64,000 nt of DNA from Elmis aenea (taxonomy: Eukaryota > Arthropoda > Insecta > Coleoptera > Elmidae). Location of the stretch: positions 16,392,544 through 16,456,543 of the forward strand of contig OX393582.1 in assembly GCA_947652605.1 (NCBI GenBank), given 5' to 3'. Shown piece by piece: positions 51,401-62,500 of this stretch. Positions within the stretch are counted from its first letter, which is position 1, and every line of letters starts with the position of its first letter. The notes under the pieces were generated by a model, which saw only the letters and a program-made list of their open reading frames with translations, ran no database searches and was not told where the DNA came from. The position numbers and the translations under genes are program-made.

Positions 51401-54206
51401 ATTTTAAATTTTTCTATTTACCAATACGTGCATCCTATGCAAGTAAAATGGTGCAAAGTTTTTGAAACAATCTTGAACGGTTCCGGAGAAAACCGTCAAA
51501 AACGAAACCCCTGCATAAGCGCTATGATTTGAGAAGTTGTGGTATATCTGTATATCTATATCTATGCGACTTGCATAGGCGGTTAATATAGGGTTAACAA
51601 AGGCCTCGTTTTGTATGACGGTTTTATGGCCAACGCGATCGCAAAAAGTACTTTTATTATTCAACTTTTCAGTTTTCCCATTTTTTTTCGAAAGAAATGG
51701 CTAGTGGCACATATATTTATTATTATTATTTCCGCGGAGGTGGTCCCCTTTCGGGTTCCTGTACTGCGACCTATTGGTCTATTGTACCCTCTGGTGATAG
51801 CCACTTAAAGAAGTCCTGTGTTTTTGAAAAACTCCAGGATTTTCTTTAAGGGTGTTTTTCTTAGCTCTTCTTGGTTGGCTTTTTCCATCCCTAGAAGTTT
51901 GCGCCGGTAGGGTGTGAATCCTTCACACTGGCATATTACGTGAAGAGGAGTTTCTTCTTCTTCACCACATCCTCTGCATATATCGGTCTCTGAGAGCCCT
52001 ATTATGTAGTAGTGTTTGTTTATCCCAATGTCCTGTGACGAGTCCTGTGGTTGCTCTGATGTCTGCTCTGCTCATCCTGAGCATTTGTTCTGTCTTTTCT
52101 TTAGAGACCATTGACAGGATAGCCTTGGAATGGGCTTGTCCTGCAACTTTTTTCCAATGAGCATTGTGTCCTTGCATTAATATGTCAGTAAGACACCGCT
52201 TGGCTGTTCCATATAATGTACCAACTGCGGGTTCTGCTCCGAAGAAATGTGTCTCGCTGCCAATTTTGGCTAGGCGATCTGCCTTCTCGTTCCCTGGTAT
52301 ATTAGTGTGCCCTGGGCTTTTAACGCTGCTTGACTGTTGGACACTATGAAGATTCTTTCATTATTAAAATCTCTAGTGGCACATATAACTCTGCAAAGTA
52401 TTTAGTTGTGATGTTCATGATGCAATAAACACAGCCTTAATCAAATTTTAGCGACAACGTATTGTGACCTTCCCATGTCAGGTGAAGGATGCAATATCAG
52501 CTCAAGTGAAGTTGGAAGTGACCTTGTATTTTATGGCTACTGGAATAGCTACCGTTCTCTGCAACATTTTTTCAGAGTTTTGAAGCCATCTGTTTCCAAC
52601 TTGGGATGCCATTTATGATTTATTTCTGTAGTTAGCTTTGGTCATAATCCAAAGGCATTCAAGCTCACGATAAAGCTCCACGAATTTAAAAGTTTCCACT
52701 TCCGTCAACTTCATATTCACTTACAGGCAAATTTTTCACAAATATATCTTATTTTTTGGTACACAACTGGCTACATGCTAAACAGGAGAACTAGTTGCTA
52801 GGCGATTTCATCGCAGAGTAGTGGGGAAGACGAAAAATGGGCGAGTTACTATCCTTTCCGCTCGACCACTCGACTCGCCTAATTACTCGCCTGTTTACTC
52901 GACTCGACTATTACTCTACTCGACTATTTACTCGATCATCTGTTTACACTGGTCGAGTAGACATGAGTAACTTGACTCGCCTGGCTACTTGCCCGTTTAC
53001 TCGACCAATGTAAACCAGCCTTTAAGGAAAATTGCTGCAATTTTTTTCGAAAATCTGATTGGTTCAGTTAAAAAATAGTCCGGCTGTCATTGCAGTAATA
53101 TATTTTTTTTAAATGTATCGATTAATCAACTAAGTATGTTGACAAATTTTTTTTATTATGTGTATTTAACAGGTGGTACCTGTAACGGACAGTGAACACG
53201 ATTCGGACTCCACAACTATAGACACGGATGATGATGATATTATCGATCAAGAATTAAGAAACCCATCGACCATTACTTTAACTAGAGAAAATACAATTGT
53301 CGAAGACAATGCTGGTGAAGAACGAGAAAAAGAATGTAACGAAAAAGAACAGAAATCGGCTGTCGATGAACACGTCGAATCTGCAAAAGATATTGAAGTA
53401 AGAAATTAATTTTTGTATGTTTTTCCAGCATTAAAATTATCTGTCTTTAGATTTTGCAGACACAAGGTGCACCTGATGTTCAAAAAAAGGAAATAAGTGA
53501 AACGGACAAGGAATCAACAGGCACGGACAATGTAGACTGCAAAACTTTGAAGTATCAGTTTCAGTCGGTACAAAATGAAATGAGAAAACAAATTGAGCAA
53601 CTACAGCAACTGTCTGTGGTTAACAAAACGAAGCTCGCTCAGCTCGAAGCATCGTTATGTTTTGAAAAAGAGCTTAGCAGCGAAAGAGCCAGAGAAGCTG
53701 AAACACTCAAGGCCGAGTTAGTTTTAATAGAGCAAAAGTGGAAGGAGAGTTGTAACGAATCGCAACAATTAAGGGACAAGGTGTCGAGTCTAACAGAAGA
53801 ACTGGAAAGCGTCGAGCAAAATTTAAAAACTGTAAAAGAAGTGAACGACAAATTAGAAGCGTCCTTGAAGTCGGCTAAAACTGTACCTGTTGGAAATGGA
53901 AAAAGCCGTGAATCGTCGGAATTCAACCAGAATCACATCGACAATAGTATAACCGAATTAAATCAATCCATATCAAGTTTATCAGTAAGTTCGGAGCAAG
54001 TGTTAGCTCTTGAAGAAGAGTTAGTTCTGTTAAAAGAACGTTTTGCACATGTAAACGACGAAAAACTTATGATTAAAAAGAAGTTTGCTTCTGTTTGTGA
54101 TGAGTATAATGCACTACGTAATCGTTCATATAACACACTGTTCTTCTACATTGCCCCTTTAGTTGTTATGATCCTGTATTTATTATTTACTAACATGTTT
54201 TCCTGA
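39453..54206 (+). CDS. SLMAP: SLMAP, FHA-domain tail-anchored STRIPAK adaptor
   Basis: Nine coding exons join in phase: 39453-39749, 39805-40030, 40156-40298, 40558-40674, 46120-46290, 48445-48642, 48704-48850, 53173-53397 and 53451-54206, giving 759 residues. The FHA domain spans about residues 30-150: [20 protein letters not shown] (phosphopeptide-binding Arg), [20 protein letters not shown] and [13 protein letters not shown]. These words closely match vertebrate SLMAP. Long coiled-coil segments follow (exons 3-6 and 9), separated by an acidic low-complexity part (exons 7-8). The end is a single hydrophobic anchor, [21 protein letters not shown] brings phosphorylated Hippo/MST kinases to the STRIPAK phosphatase and sits on ER, nuclear-envelope and sarcolemmal membranes. 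Exon 9 has two in-frame acceptors, 9 nt apart (53450 and 53459). Introns 4 and 7 are swollen by nested palindromes. Confidence 0.95.
41475..41815 (+). pseudogene. Transposase N-terminal helix-turn-helix fragment in palindrome loop
   Basis: Broken frames read [20 protein letters not shown], then after stops [20 protein letters not shown] and [19 protein letters not shown]. The second part has the form of the helix-turn-helix that follows DUF4817 in insect IS630/Tc1/mariner-like transposases. No catalytic DDE/D part follows. Part of it lies inside the inner arm. Confidence 0.65.
42286..42954. mobile_element. piggyBac-type MITE inside a palindrome arm
   Basis: Inverted ends CACGTTGAACGCCA...TGGCGTTCAACGTG are flanked by TTAA on both sides (42282-42285 and 42955-42958). 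The facing arm of the palindrome, near 41060-41085, has the uninterrupted gatgcTTAAtatta, an empty-site control within the same element. Both halves carry ggtccctagggaccg-like motifs. Non-coding. Confidence 0.88.
43285..44025. mobile_element. Foldback element within the outer palindrome
   Basis: ggacagtcttagctacaact at 43286 pairs with agttgtagatgagactgtcc near 44000. The arms run about 290 bp each, with a loop near 43580-43735 that includes cttgcttaactg/ctcagttaagcaag pairs. Non-coding. Confidence 0.65.
44317..45974. mobile_element. Foldback element with DUF4817-like loop
   Basis: Borders aACAGGGTGTCCCAG and gcACACCCTGTA enclose arms of 500-600 bp (aattagatgaattattccta against the inverse near 45890; ttatagtattgttgtgtaat against its inverse near 45255). 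The loop (44890-45230) holds a plus-strand fragment with RNYRN-like text, [20 protein letters not shown], the same transposase piece as at 23377-23602. The right arm carries an unrelated 300-bp insert (45556-45863) with three gggaaccg motifs. Confidence 0.78.
46860..47760. repeat. Tandem or inverted AT-rich repeats related to the mariner MITE body
   Basis: Three diverged units share words such as caccaacttttctcgagaat, gaatatttctgaaatcgctt and actttttgaatg. The same words fill the body of the mariner MITE at 15950-16110. No coding sequence. Confidence 0.5.
49130..49506. mobile_element. MITE-like block, AGGGTCGCCAGAT ends
   Basis: tagggtcgccagattt at the left and acatctggcaaccctg at the right are imperfect inverted repeats. 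The interior includes a GC-rich hairpin (ccctccgg...cgaagggaggg) and repeated gggaca motifs. No clear target duplication was found. It lies in SLMAP intron 7. Confidence 0.5.
49690..49855. mobile_element. Short hairpin MITE, AACACATATCGGA ends
   Basis: caacacatatcggatcacg pairs with the inverse ending agtccgatatgtgttaaa. An inner pair tctctagtccatgcaccatg against its inverse lies near 49815. Non-coding. Confidence 0.65.
50545..50740. mobile_element. hAT-type MITE, CAGTGGCGCACCC ends
   Basis: CAGTGGCGCACCC and GAGTGCGCCACTG ends are flanked by exact AATAATAT on both sides (50537-50544 and 50741-50748). The body is GC-rich and non-coding. It belongs to the same end type as 20291-20636 and 62679-62924. 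Confidence 0.85.
50779..53021 (+). mobile_element. PIF/Harbinger-like element, broken
   Basis: Inverted ends AGGCTGGTTTACATT...AATGTAAACCAGCCT are flanked by TTAA-type sequence (TTA or TTAA). Subterminal regions are arrays of gagtaactcg and ctcgactcg. Transposase pieces remain in order: [20 protein letters not shown] and [12 protein letters not shown] (50990-51135), [20 protein letters not shown] (from about 51135, other frame), then [20 protein letters not shown] and [12 protein letters not shown] (52495-52605). Between the parts, 51185-51330 is repeated inverted at 52350-52480, and that interval holds a LINE and a smaller palindrome (51363-51651, gcgatcgcgttggccataaa). The catalytic core is missing. 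It lies in SLMAP intron 7. Confidence 0.85.
51716..52372 (-). mobile_element. 5'-truncated LINE end with RNase H text and TAA tail
   Basis: An exact 15-bp duplication CTAGTGGCACATATA (51701-51715 and 52373-52387) encloses a minus-strand fragment. It reads [20 protein letters not shown] and later text with a C-x2-C motif ([14 protein letters not shown]), the region after the RNase H domain of I/Jockey-type LINEs. Its 3' end is an AAT/TAA run, typical of I-clade elements. The rest of the element is absent, as expected for 5' truncation. Confidence 0.85.
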
Positions 54207-54985
54207 TTTACGGCCCTTCTTTCATTGTTTTTTTATTTATTTTATAAGTATCTTCTTAAAATTATTAAAGCAACGACATAGGAAATGTCAACCGTGAAGT
54301 AGTTCGAGGACTGTTTTAGCTGTTTTATAAAAGATACGGTATGTGTTTTGTTATAACAAATTTTGCACTATTAGGTGCTGTGGCCGTCTATACATGAAAA
54401 ACTTTTTATTGCAGCAAATTCGATTATTCAATTGTTTTTTAAGATTTGAAAGGCAATTCCATGTGAATTAATAGATTCATTAACTTTTCTCGAGATGGCA
54501 ACACTTTTTGACCACATGAAATAAATTATTATACAGGGTGTATCACTATTGAAATCTTGCCTAATTCAAGAAATAAAAGTATGTAGCGGTATTCAGATTT
54601 TTTTAAAATGCATGGGTTACTTGATGTTATCAACAAAAAATTGCAATTTTTATTTTATGTAATATCTCTTTTAGTTTTGTAATTAAAATCTGAATTGGTA
54701 TGCTTAATAATTTGGTGTTGACTGTTGACACTGAATTTATTATAATGTACGAAAATTCAGCCTTTATTTTTGAAACTAGAAAAGACAAATAATTGCAAAA
54801 TTTAATTTTTTACTTTTATCAAGTTACCCATGCATTTTTCAAAACATCTGAACGTCTCTACGAATTGAGCTGTATTATATTAATGTTTTACTAATTTAAC
54901 CAAATTTATATTATAAGCGAGATAACTTTAGTGACCCGAATTAAATGCGAATTATTAAAATGTGCGTTTTTAAATTTAATGGGTC
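54207..54985 (+). other. SLMAP 3' untranslated region (probable)
   Basis: Sequence after the SLMAP stop. AATAAA near 54519 is a candidate poly(A) signal. A partial TACAGGGTGTATCACT repeat end follows at about 54532. No further coding sequence. Confidence 0.4.
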
Positions 54986-56067
54986 TACAGGGTGTTTCTT
55001 AAGTATTGCAAAAAAATCTGGAGGTGATTCCTGATCGAAAATTAAGAGGGGTCTTTCATATAAATTTTTTTCCTTAGACGTCTCCTTTCGGAGGAGTTAC
55101 ACCCCCCTAAAGGGGAGCGTGAAAATTAGGTTTTTATTTTATTTCTTTAATTTGGATAAATGTAGGAGAACAATATTTGGCAGATATTTTATACTTATTA
55201 AAAAGTTTCCCATAGTAATATTTTTAATCATCTCTCTCCTTCACAGGGGGCTGAAAAGTGCGACCCTTGTTAGTTGTTTTATCAGAACTTTTTGGTTGGT
55301 TAAAATTTTGCAACTAAAAATTTGTTTTTTGAAAGCTTGGTTTATTTAGAAACATTTTTTATTCTTTAGTTTTTCTCGTTGAACCTACCGTTTTTGAGTA
55401 AAAAATAACATAAATAAACACGAACCATCAAATATTCCAATATAAAACGATTCATTTTGGTGGTTGCCATGGTTTGTTTATGTTCATATTGGGTAGAACT
55501 GACGGGTGTTATTCATTTTTGACGTTTACGCTACGACAACGCTATAACGCCCGTCAATTCTACCCAATATGAACATAAACAAACCATGGCAACCACCAAA
55601 ATGAATCGTTTTATATTGGAATAATTGATGGTTCATGTTTACTCATTCTATTTTTTACTCAAAAACGGCAGGTTTAACGAGAAAAACTATAGAATAAGAC
55701 AAGTTTCTAAATAAATAAAGCTTTCAAAAAACAAATTTTTAAATTAAAATTTTAAGCTTCCAAAAAGTTCTGATGAAAAAACCAACAGGGGTCGCACTTT
55801 TCAGCCCCCTGTGAAGGAGGGAGATGATTAAAGATATTACTATGGGAAACTTTTCAATAAGCATAAAACATCTACCAAATATCATTGTCCTACATTTATC
55901 CAAATTTGAGAAATAAAATAAAAACCTAATTTTACCGCTCCCCTTTAGAGGGTTGTAACTCCGAAAGGAGACGTCTAAGGAAAGAATTTTATATGAAAGA
56001 CCCCCCTTAATTTTTGATAAGGAATCGCCTCCTGAAGGTTTTTGCAATACTTAAGAAACACCCTGTA
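54986..56067. mobile_element. Giant foldback element, family 4 copy b
   Basis: TACAGGGTGTTTCTTAAGTA and its inverse mark the borders. The arms run almost to the centre, where gttcatattgggtagaactg at 55484 pairs with its inverse at 55555, leaving a loop near 55 bp. It shares arm sequence with 12365-13275 (for example cagggggctgaaaagtgcga) but has an extra central segment of about 170 bp. Confidence 0.87.
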
Positions 56068-56399
56068 TATTGAGTACTTCTATACCAGTGATGAAACATC
56101 TTTAAAGTCCGTTGGTTTTCGTTAGGTGTTACAAATTTATTTTTGCCAATGTTTTTTCTAGTCTGAAAATTTTAGAATTTAGTAAACATTTTTATGGTAC
56201 ATAAGGTTTGATAAATAATCCATATTTGAAAGACAAATTTCAGCTCAAACTTTGTTTAGAAATGAATATAATTTTCATACCTTCAACCAAATTTTTTATT
56301 TCATTGTAAATTATGGAAGCATGTATACCAGTTTTTATTCAATCTTTGTTCTTACGTTCTAAGTTATTTAAATTGTTTTGTACAAATTGGAAGGAAGGA

Positions 56400-56720
56400 T
56401 TAAAGTAATTAGAGTATTCTTCTTAACCAGGTCCTCGTGTCCTTTCAATTGAGGTATGTTTTGCTAGTTCTTGATTATGTTTCTCCATCTCCGTCTATGA
56501 TTGGCGATCTGTGGCACAGCTGACTCCTTTTTCTTCTAATCCATGTCTCACTTCGTTTTCCCTTTTTGTTCTTAGTCTTCCTCTGTTTCTTTTCTTCTCA
56601 AACTTCGTTTTCCATCCCAGTTTTGATGTCCCAGTCATCGTAATTGGTTCCATCCTTATCTTTGTCTTTCACTCCTAGACTTTTTCTGCTTTTATCGTTG
56701 CTAATCTTATCAATTCATTG
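56400..56720 (-). pseudogene. Degenerate LINE C-terminal tail (possible)
   Basis: Minus-strand text in shifting frames reads KLGWKTKFEKKRNRGRLRTK and later ATDRQ and RRWRNIIKN, like the basic tail after LINE reverse transcriptases. No RT motif or target duplication was found, so the call is weak. Confidence 0.35.
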
Positions 56721-58002
56721 ATAAGGTATAAGAATATGCAAGGAGAAGTAGAACCAGCCATGCAGAGCTAGTAATTTTTTAAACCATCATTACCGTGGTA
56801 TGTGGGCATGTATTGTCAATAGTGTAAGTGACTCTTTTTAAAAAGTATAGTCTGCATTCTTCCGATTAATCTACTTCAAATGTTAAAAAAAAAACTGATT
56901 TATAAAATCGTTGTTTTTTGCATGTTGTAAAGATTTTTGTTTGGGCATAACCGTTGGTTAATTTCATGAAGGTAATAGCATATATCACCTGCTTTGTATC
57001 GCTTGTTAACAGTATTTACCTTAAAACATTTTTTTCGTTTAGTGCTTAAAAACATTTATTAGGTGAAGGTCATTTGATAAATCAAAACTACTAGAACCAA
57101 ATCAAAAAAGCATATAAAATGATGTTTAAATCTTTAACTACTGTTAAAACAATGTTGATATACAGACGCGTACCATATCTTTTATATTAGTTAAATTGTT
57201 GTTAGTAGATTATTTACTCAGAATGTGACATGCATAGAGAGACTCAGTATATGTATAATAAACGTGGCGTAATGTTGATGGCATATACTTTAGTATAGTT
57301 AACACTCATTGGCAGTGATATTAATAAACTCTCTCATTTTATAAATTATTTTGAGTTGTAGATAGTGCAAAACAATTTTCACACCAAATTTGAAATGCTG
57401 TCTGCATGGTTAGGAGTTTAACAGATTGTGAAATATTGTTGATAACATAAGAAGATTAAAATCGTTTAGATAATTTAACGAAAATCTAAGTCTCATGATA
57501 TTTATTTTCTGTACATAATTATCAGCTTGTACGATAATTTAGTTTGAAAATGCAATCTTAAAAAATAAGTTATCGGGAAAACTTTAGCTAATATTACTTA
57601 GTCTTTTACCTCTACGTTGTAAGTTCGGTTACATGTTGAAAATGTACCGTAAAGTGCATCGTTTTTGCCATAATTGTTACGCAAAGTGTTTCACATAACA
57701 GCACATTTTGTCGTTACACTATAGTAATTCTCGCAACCGAGGTAATTATTGCAAATATTATTTTATTATTTGTTTATTGGAATTTTGTGTAAATTTTATG
57801 TTTAATTATTTATATGCTCATGTAAGTATGTTATGTTATGTCTTGTAGATTTGTTCATTTACAATGGTTTACATGTTAATAGATGTATATACTCAATATA
57901 TTATGCTGTATTAATAAATTTTAACTACTTCTAGTGACACATGTAATTTTATTTTATTGTAGCTGAAACAAATACATATTCATAATTTGTTAGGCGCCAT
58001 TT
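56721..58002. other. No gene seen
   Basis: AT-rich sequence without exons or clear repeat borders. AATAAA near 57912 could be a distal SLMAP poly(A) signal. The last bases (58003-58032) match the flank at 36518-36547. Confidence 0.35.
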
Positions 58003-58032
58003 TTGTAGAATAAGCTAACTTAAACTTCAGTG

Positions 58033-58996
58033 TACAGGGTGGTCAAAATTCGATGGGACTGCATGGGTATCTCGGTTAATATTTAAGATAAAGAAACTGT
58101 TAAATCACCAAAAATGTGCAGTTTTTTGAGACAAACAGAACAGTTCTCAAATATATTCTATCATTTCCAGTTTTCGAGTTATTGAATAAAAAGTGTTTTT
58201 TTGTCATATTAATAATGTGTCATATCTCCGTTATTGTTGTAAATATCGGAAATATTTATAGAGATATTTTTTTGTTTAGTTTGATTATGCCTTTAAAAAA
58301 AAATTACGCTCGCCGTTAAAATGTTATGACACAAACTTACTATTTTCTAAATGGAAACTGTAGTTGGCTATGACCTATTTAAATTCCTTATTTTTTTCTC
58401 ATTCCAAATATATAAGGGTCGATGTATTTATTTTCAATAATACACAAGTTACAAAGCTTTTTTAGTTTTTTTTTTTAAGAAAATTATAGGCTGGCTGTGA
58501 AAACAAAAACAAAACAAGATGTAAAACCTTATAAAACTCATGTGGTACAAGTTACCAAGGTTTTTTAATTTGTTGTTGAGATAAACATTGTAAATATTTC
58601 AACCCTTATATATTTGGAATGAGAAAAAAATAAGGAATTTAAATAGGTCATAGCCAATTATCGCTCCTATTTAAAAAAAGGTAAGTTTGTGTCATAACTT
58701 TTTAACGGCGAGCGTAATTTTTTTTTAGCATAATCAAATTACACAAAAATATCTAAAAGCAATCTCCATAAATATTTCCGATATTTACAACAATAACGGA
58801 GATATGACACATTATTAATATGACAAAAAAAACACTTTTTATTCAATAACTCGAAAACCGGAAATGATAGAATATTTTTGAAAACGATTCTGAGTTTGTC
58901 TCAAAAAACTGCACATTTTTGGTGATTTAACCGTTTCTCTATCTTAAATATTAACCGAGATACCCATGCATCCTATCGAATTTGGACCACCCTGTA
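58033..58996. mobile_element. Giant foldback element, family 5
   Basis: Borders TACAGGGTGGTCAAAATTCG and its inverse (…TTTGGACCACCCTGTA). Arms of about 380 bp include gtgtttttttgtcatatt and ataatgtgtcatatctccg with their inverses. The loop (about 58420-58600) has no coding sequence. A lone arm of the same family is at 36548. Confidence 0.85.
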
Positions 58997-59541
58997 TGAT
59001 TCAAATAATTTTATTGCGACTTTTTGTTATCTTTTGACTAGATTTTTTTGATTTTTACAAATAACGTGAACAGTATCCTTGTTAATTATCTTGGAATGTA
59101 AACCAAGTTGAAACAATTGACTAACGCCATTTTACAGCATTATAATTTCTAAAAAAAATTCTCAAAGTTTTTTTTATTAACAATTGCAAATTAAGATTTA
59201 AAAAATCTGCTGATTTCACTTTTCTGTTTGTATTTAACTTGCCGTAGATCTTTTTAATAAAATAAAGCATCACTGAATAGCCTTCTAAAATAGGAACGAT
59301 CTGGATAATTTAACTGATTTTGTATCTCTTATCGTTTACAAAATCCCAGTGGTTTAGCACTCGCTGTGTATGGTATCCCAATATGTACCTACAATGTTAA
59401 ATATTGTAACAGCACTAAATCAAAGTAACTTTTTTTTGTGTGGACGTAAATTTATTTTGTTTAAAGTACACACAGGTTTATTAAGAAAATATACAAATGG
59501 TAAATACATATACATTAAAATTGTAAATAAATAATTATAGC
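58997..59541. other. 3' flank of the right-edge minus-strand gene
   Basis: No coding sequence. On the minus strand an AATAAA (tttatt at about 59452) lies roughly 90 bases after the stop at 59542 and is a plausible poly(A) signal. Confidence 0.4.
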
Positions 59542-62500
59542 TTAAGTGTCTGAATGTGATAATGCACTACACATCGTGTCAGTCACAGATATAACACGAT
59601 ATAAGGGGTAAGTCTGAAAAAAATTTAAATGATTAAGTTTAAGCTGAATCGAAATCTATCGCCACTAATCAATACTGTATTCAGGTATCAAAATCACTGT
59701 TATACGAGTTTCAACATAATTTTGTTAACTGAGAACTATAAAAAACTAGTTATGTGCTTATACAGGATGTCCCTAAAGTTCCTGCGTATTTAGGTAAGAA
59801 AGGATGAATTTTTAACAAATTGCTCAATAACATATTTTAATACAATTCACATTTCAACATTTTAGTTTTTTATTATTTATAACAGTTACTTACATTTAAT
59901 CCGTTTATGACAACAGGTTTATACAAAAATACATTTTTGTCTTTATAATAGATTCATAAAAAAAAGTTGCACAAAAATGTATGTACAATTAGTGATCAAG
60001 CAATTTATGTTAAATTCGTCGCATTTCACCTAAATTCCTAAATATGCCGACTTTTGGATCCAACAAAATCAATGTTTAAAATTTATCTAACATAAAATAT
60101 GGTAGGTGTCTTATCATTTGAAAACTTTGCTTACTAAAACCTTTGCACAGGGTAGTCCAAATGTGATCCGACTGTATGCCAAACAACAACTCCATGCATA
60201 TCTCATTTATTATTAAAGATAGAGAAATGTATAAATTACCACAAATCTAATTTTTTTTTAAGATTTAGGACTTATCACAAAACTTTTTTTTTAATAGGTT
60301 TACTTCTACGATTTGAGTTTTTGTATAAAGGTATTTTCTTGTCATTTTAATAATGTGTCCCATCTCCATTATTATAAAAATAACTTAAACAGGCTTTAAT
60401 TAACTTCTTGACGTAGTAATTAAAAAAATCTATCTCCATCAGTTTGAAAGTTATAATGTTAAGTTACTCTTTTTTAAACAGCACCCAAGTTGACATTGAC
60501 ATTAGTAAATTTATTTCGTTTTTATTGCAAGTATAAATTGTTGACACAGTTAAAAAATACAAGAGGTACAAAACATTTTTCGAATACATGAGTATTTAAA
60601 AAATAAAAATGTAGAATACATCATGGAAACAAGCAAACGATACATCGATAACAAATAAATATCTTTACATAAGCAGTTGTTTATAACTAAGGAAATACTT
60701 TATATAAATACCAAAAAAAAAGACAGATGAAACAGAATTATTATAACAAAAAATCATTTTAAGCCATTGTAAGAATATATTTAATTAAAATACTACAAAT
60801 ATTTCAAACACTGCCCAATATTTTGTTTAATACAAGATTGCTATCTTCAGTGTATTCTATCGACGGTTTTTATAATATATTATATAAATTTTAGTTGCCA
60901 TTATACCTAACTTTTAATTTTAATAAAATTTTATGTAATTATGATCAAATTTTATATAATTATGATTAAATTTTATATAATTATGGTCAAATTTTATGTA
61001 ATTATGAATGAAAATCATACAAAAAGTCAAGCACACACATTAATAATGTAACAAAAAAAATATTGCTTTAACAATAACTCAAAAATCGTAAGAAGTTCTA
61101 AAGTTGTCTCTAAAAACTGCATATTTTTTTAAATTTCACCTCTTTTATCTACCTAAAAGATTCTTATGTAATCCCGTGGACTTTTTATTGCCCTTTACTG
61201 TTCGGTTGTGGGGGTAGAGTAAAAGTTATAACATAGTTGGAGTCGTTATAAATATCCTAAATTATTTTAACTAACTTACCGAGTAAAAAGTGTGCTTAGA
61301 ATCATTACTGATACAAGATATCTGATCATCATCTTTGTTGCAGTCATCCTGTACTACAAATGTTTGATTGTTGGGTTCCAGTTGTAATATCACATTATTA
61401 TACCTAAAAAAAAAAAAATTCATGCATGTCTTTAAACACATAAGTGCGTAATACAAATAAGCTTAATTAAATATCACTTATCTTTTTTTGAGTGACTAAA
61501 TTATACCTATTTATATTAATTATGAATCGCTTAAATAATCAAACATTTCATCACATAACAACTTACTTTTCATTCACATCTAAAGAATCTTCTAGTGTTT
61601 CGTGCTTAACGGCTTCATGAAGTTTAGGTAAGTTGCTTACTTCAAACATGTTTTGTTTTGGTATAGACTTTTTACAATCTTTTTCTAAAAAATTTACGAA
61701 GTTGTTTTTTATTCGAATATTTTCTGATTCCATAATATCGGTATGAGAAAATTCTGGGTATGATGGTTTGCTAAATCCATTTTCATCCAAAACGTAAAAC
61801 TGATGCGAGACCTTTTTTTTAATTTCACAACTAAAAGCATTTGAAGAATTAATTAATTTTTGATAAACTGTTATGTTTTTTTTTAGTGAATGTAGTTGTA
61901 CTAGTTGTTTATTTAATTTTATTTATTTATTTATAATTGAATTCTACACCCATCCCTTTTTATGTAAATTATCCACAAAATAAATTGCTGCACTTACACT
62001 TACAAGTTGGCCCACAAAAATGTATATACGCTTTGGTTGTCAACAGCTTCTGTGTTTTGATTTATTTATTTTAATTTACTAAATTTTTGAATGAAGGTTG
62101 ATGTAAGGATAAAGATTAAAAATAAATATATTGCATTTCGATTTCTAACAAAGTTTTTTAAACTGTGCTCCGTGAAGCCTTTGGGCTCTGGCATAGTTAT
62201 CTCAGGCTCCGTGAGACAATTTTAGAAAATACTTTGTTTTTCACAATATAAAATAGCAAGGGCTCCTTTGATGTAAAAAGTTTTGTAGCCCCTACCATTA
62301 TCTAAAGTACTCTAAATTAAGGTGACCATTCATCCCCGATTTTCAAGGACAGTCCCCGAAACAAGACTCGGCCTATTCTTGTCCCCGATTTTCATAATTT
62401 TCTCATAAACTTTTAAAATAATTAATGTAAGCTATGGGCTATGTTACGGTACAGTCATTGTTGCCAAATTATGCAAATCTGATAGTCTGGCAACATTGTA

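Noticed and set aside
53639..53926. Minus-strand serine-rich reading in SLMAP exon 9
   Set aside because: Antisense shadow of the coiled-coil coding sequence.
58116..58319. Reading MQFFETNRTVLKYILSF
   Set aside because: It lies in the left arm of a foldback element; the mirrored arm does not keep it open.
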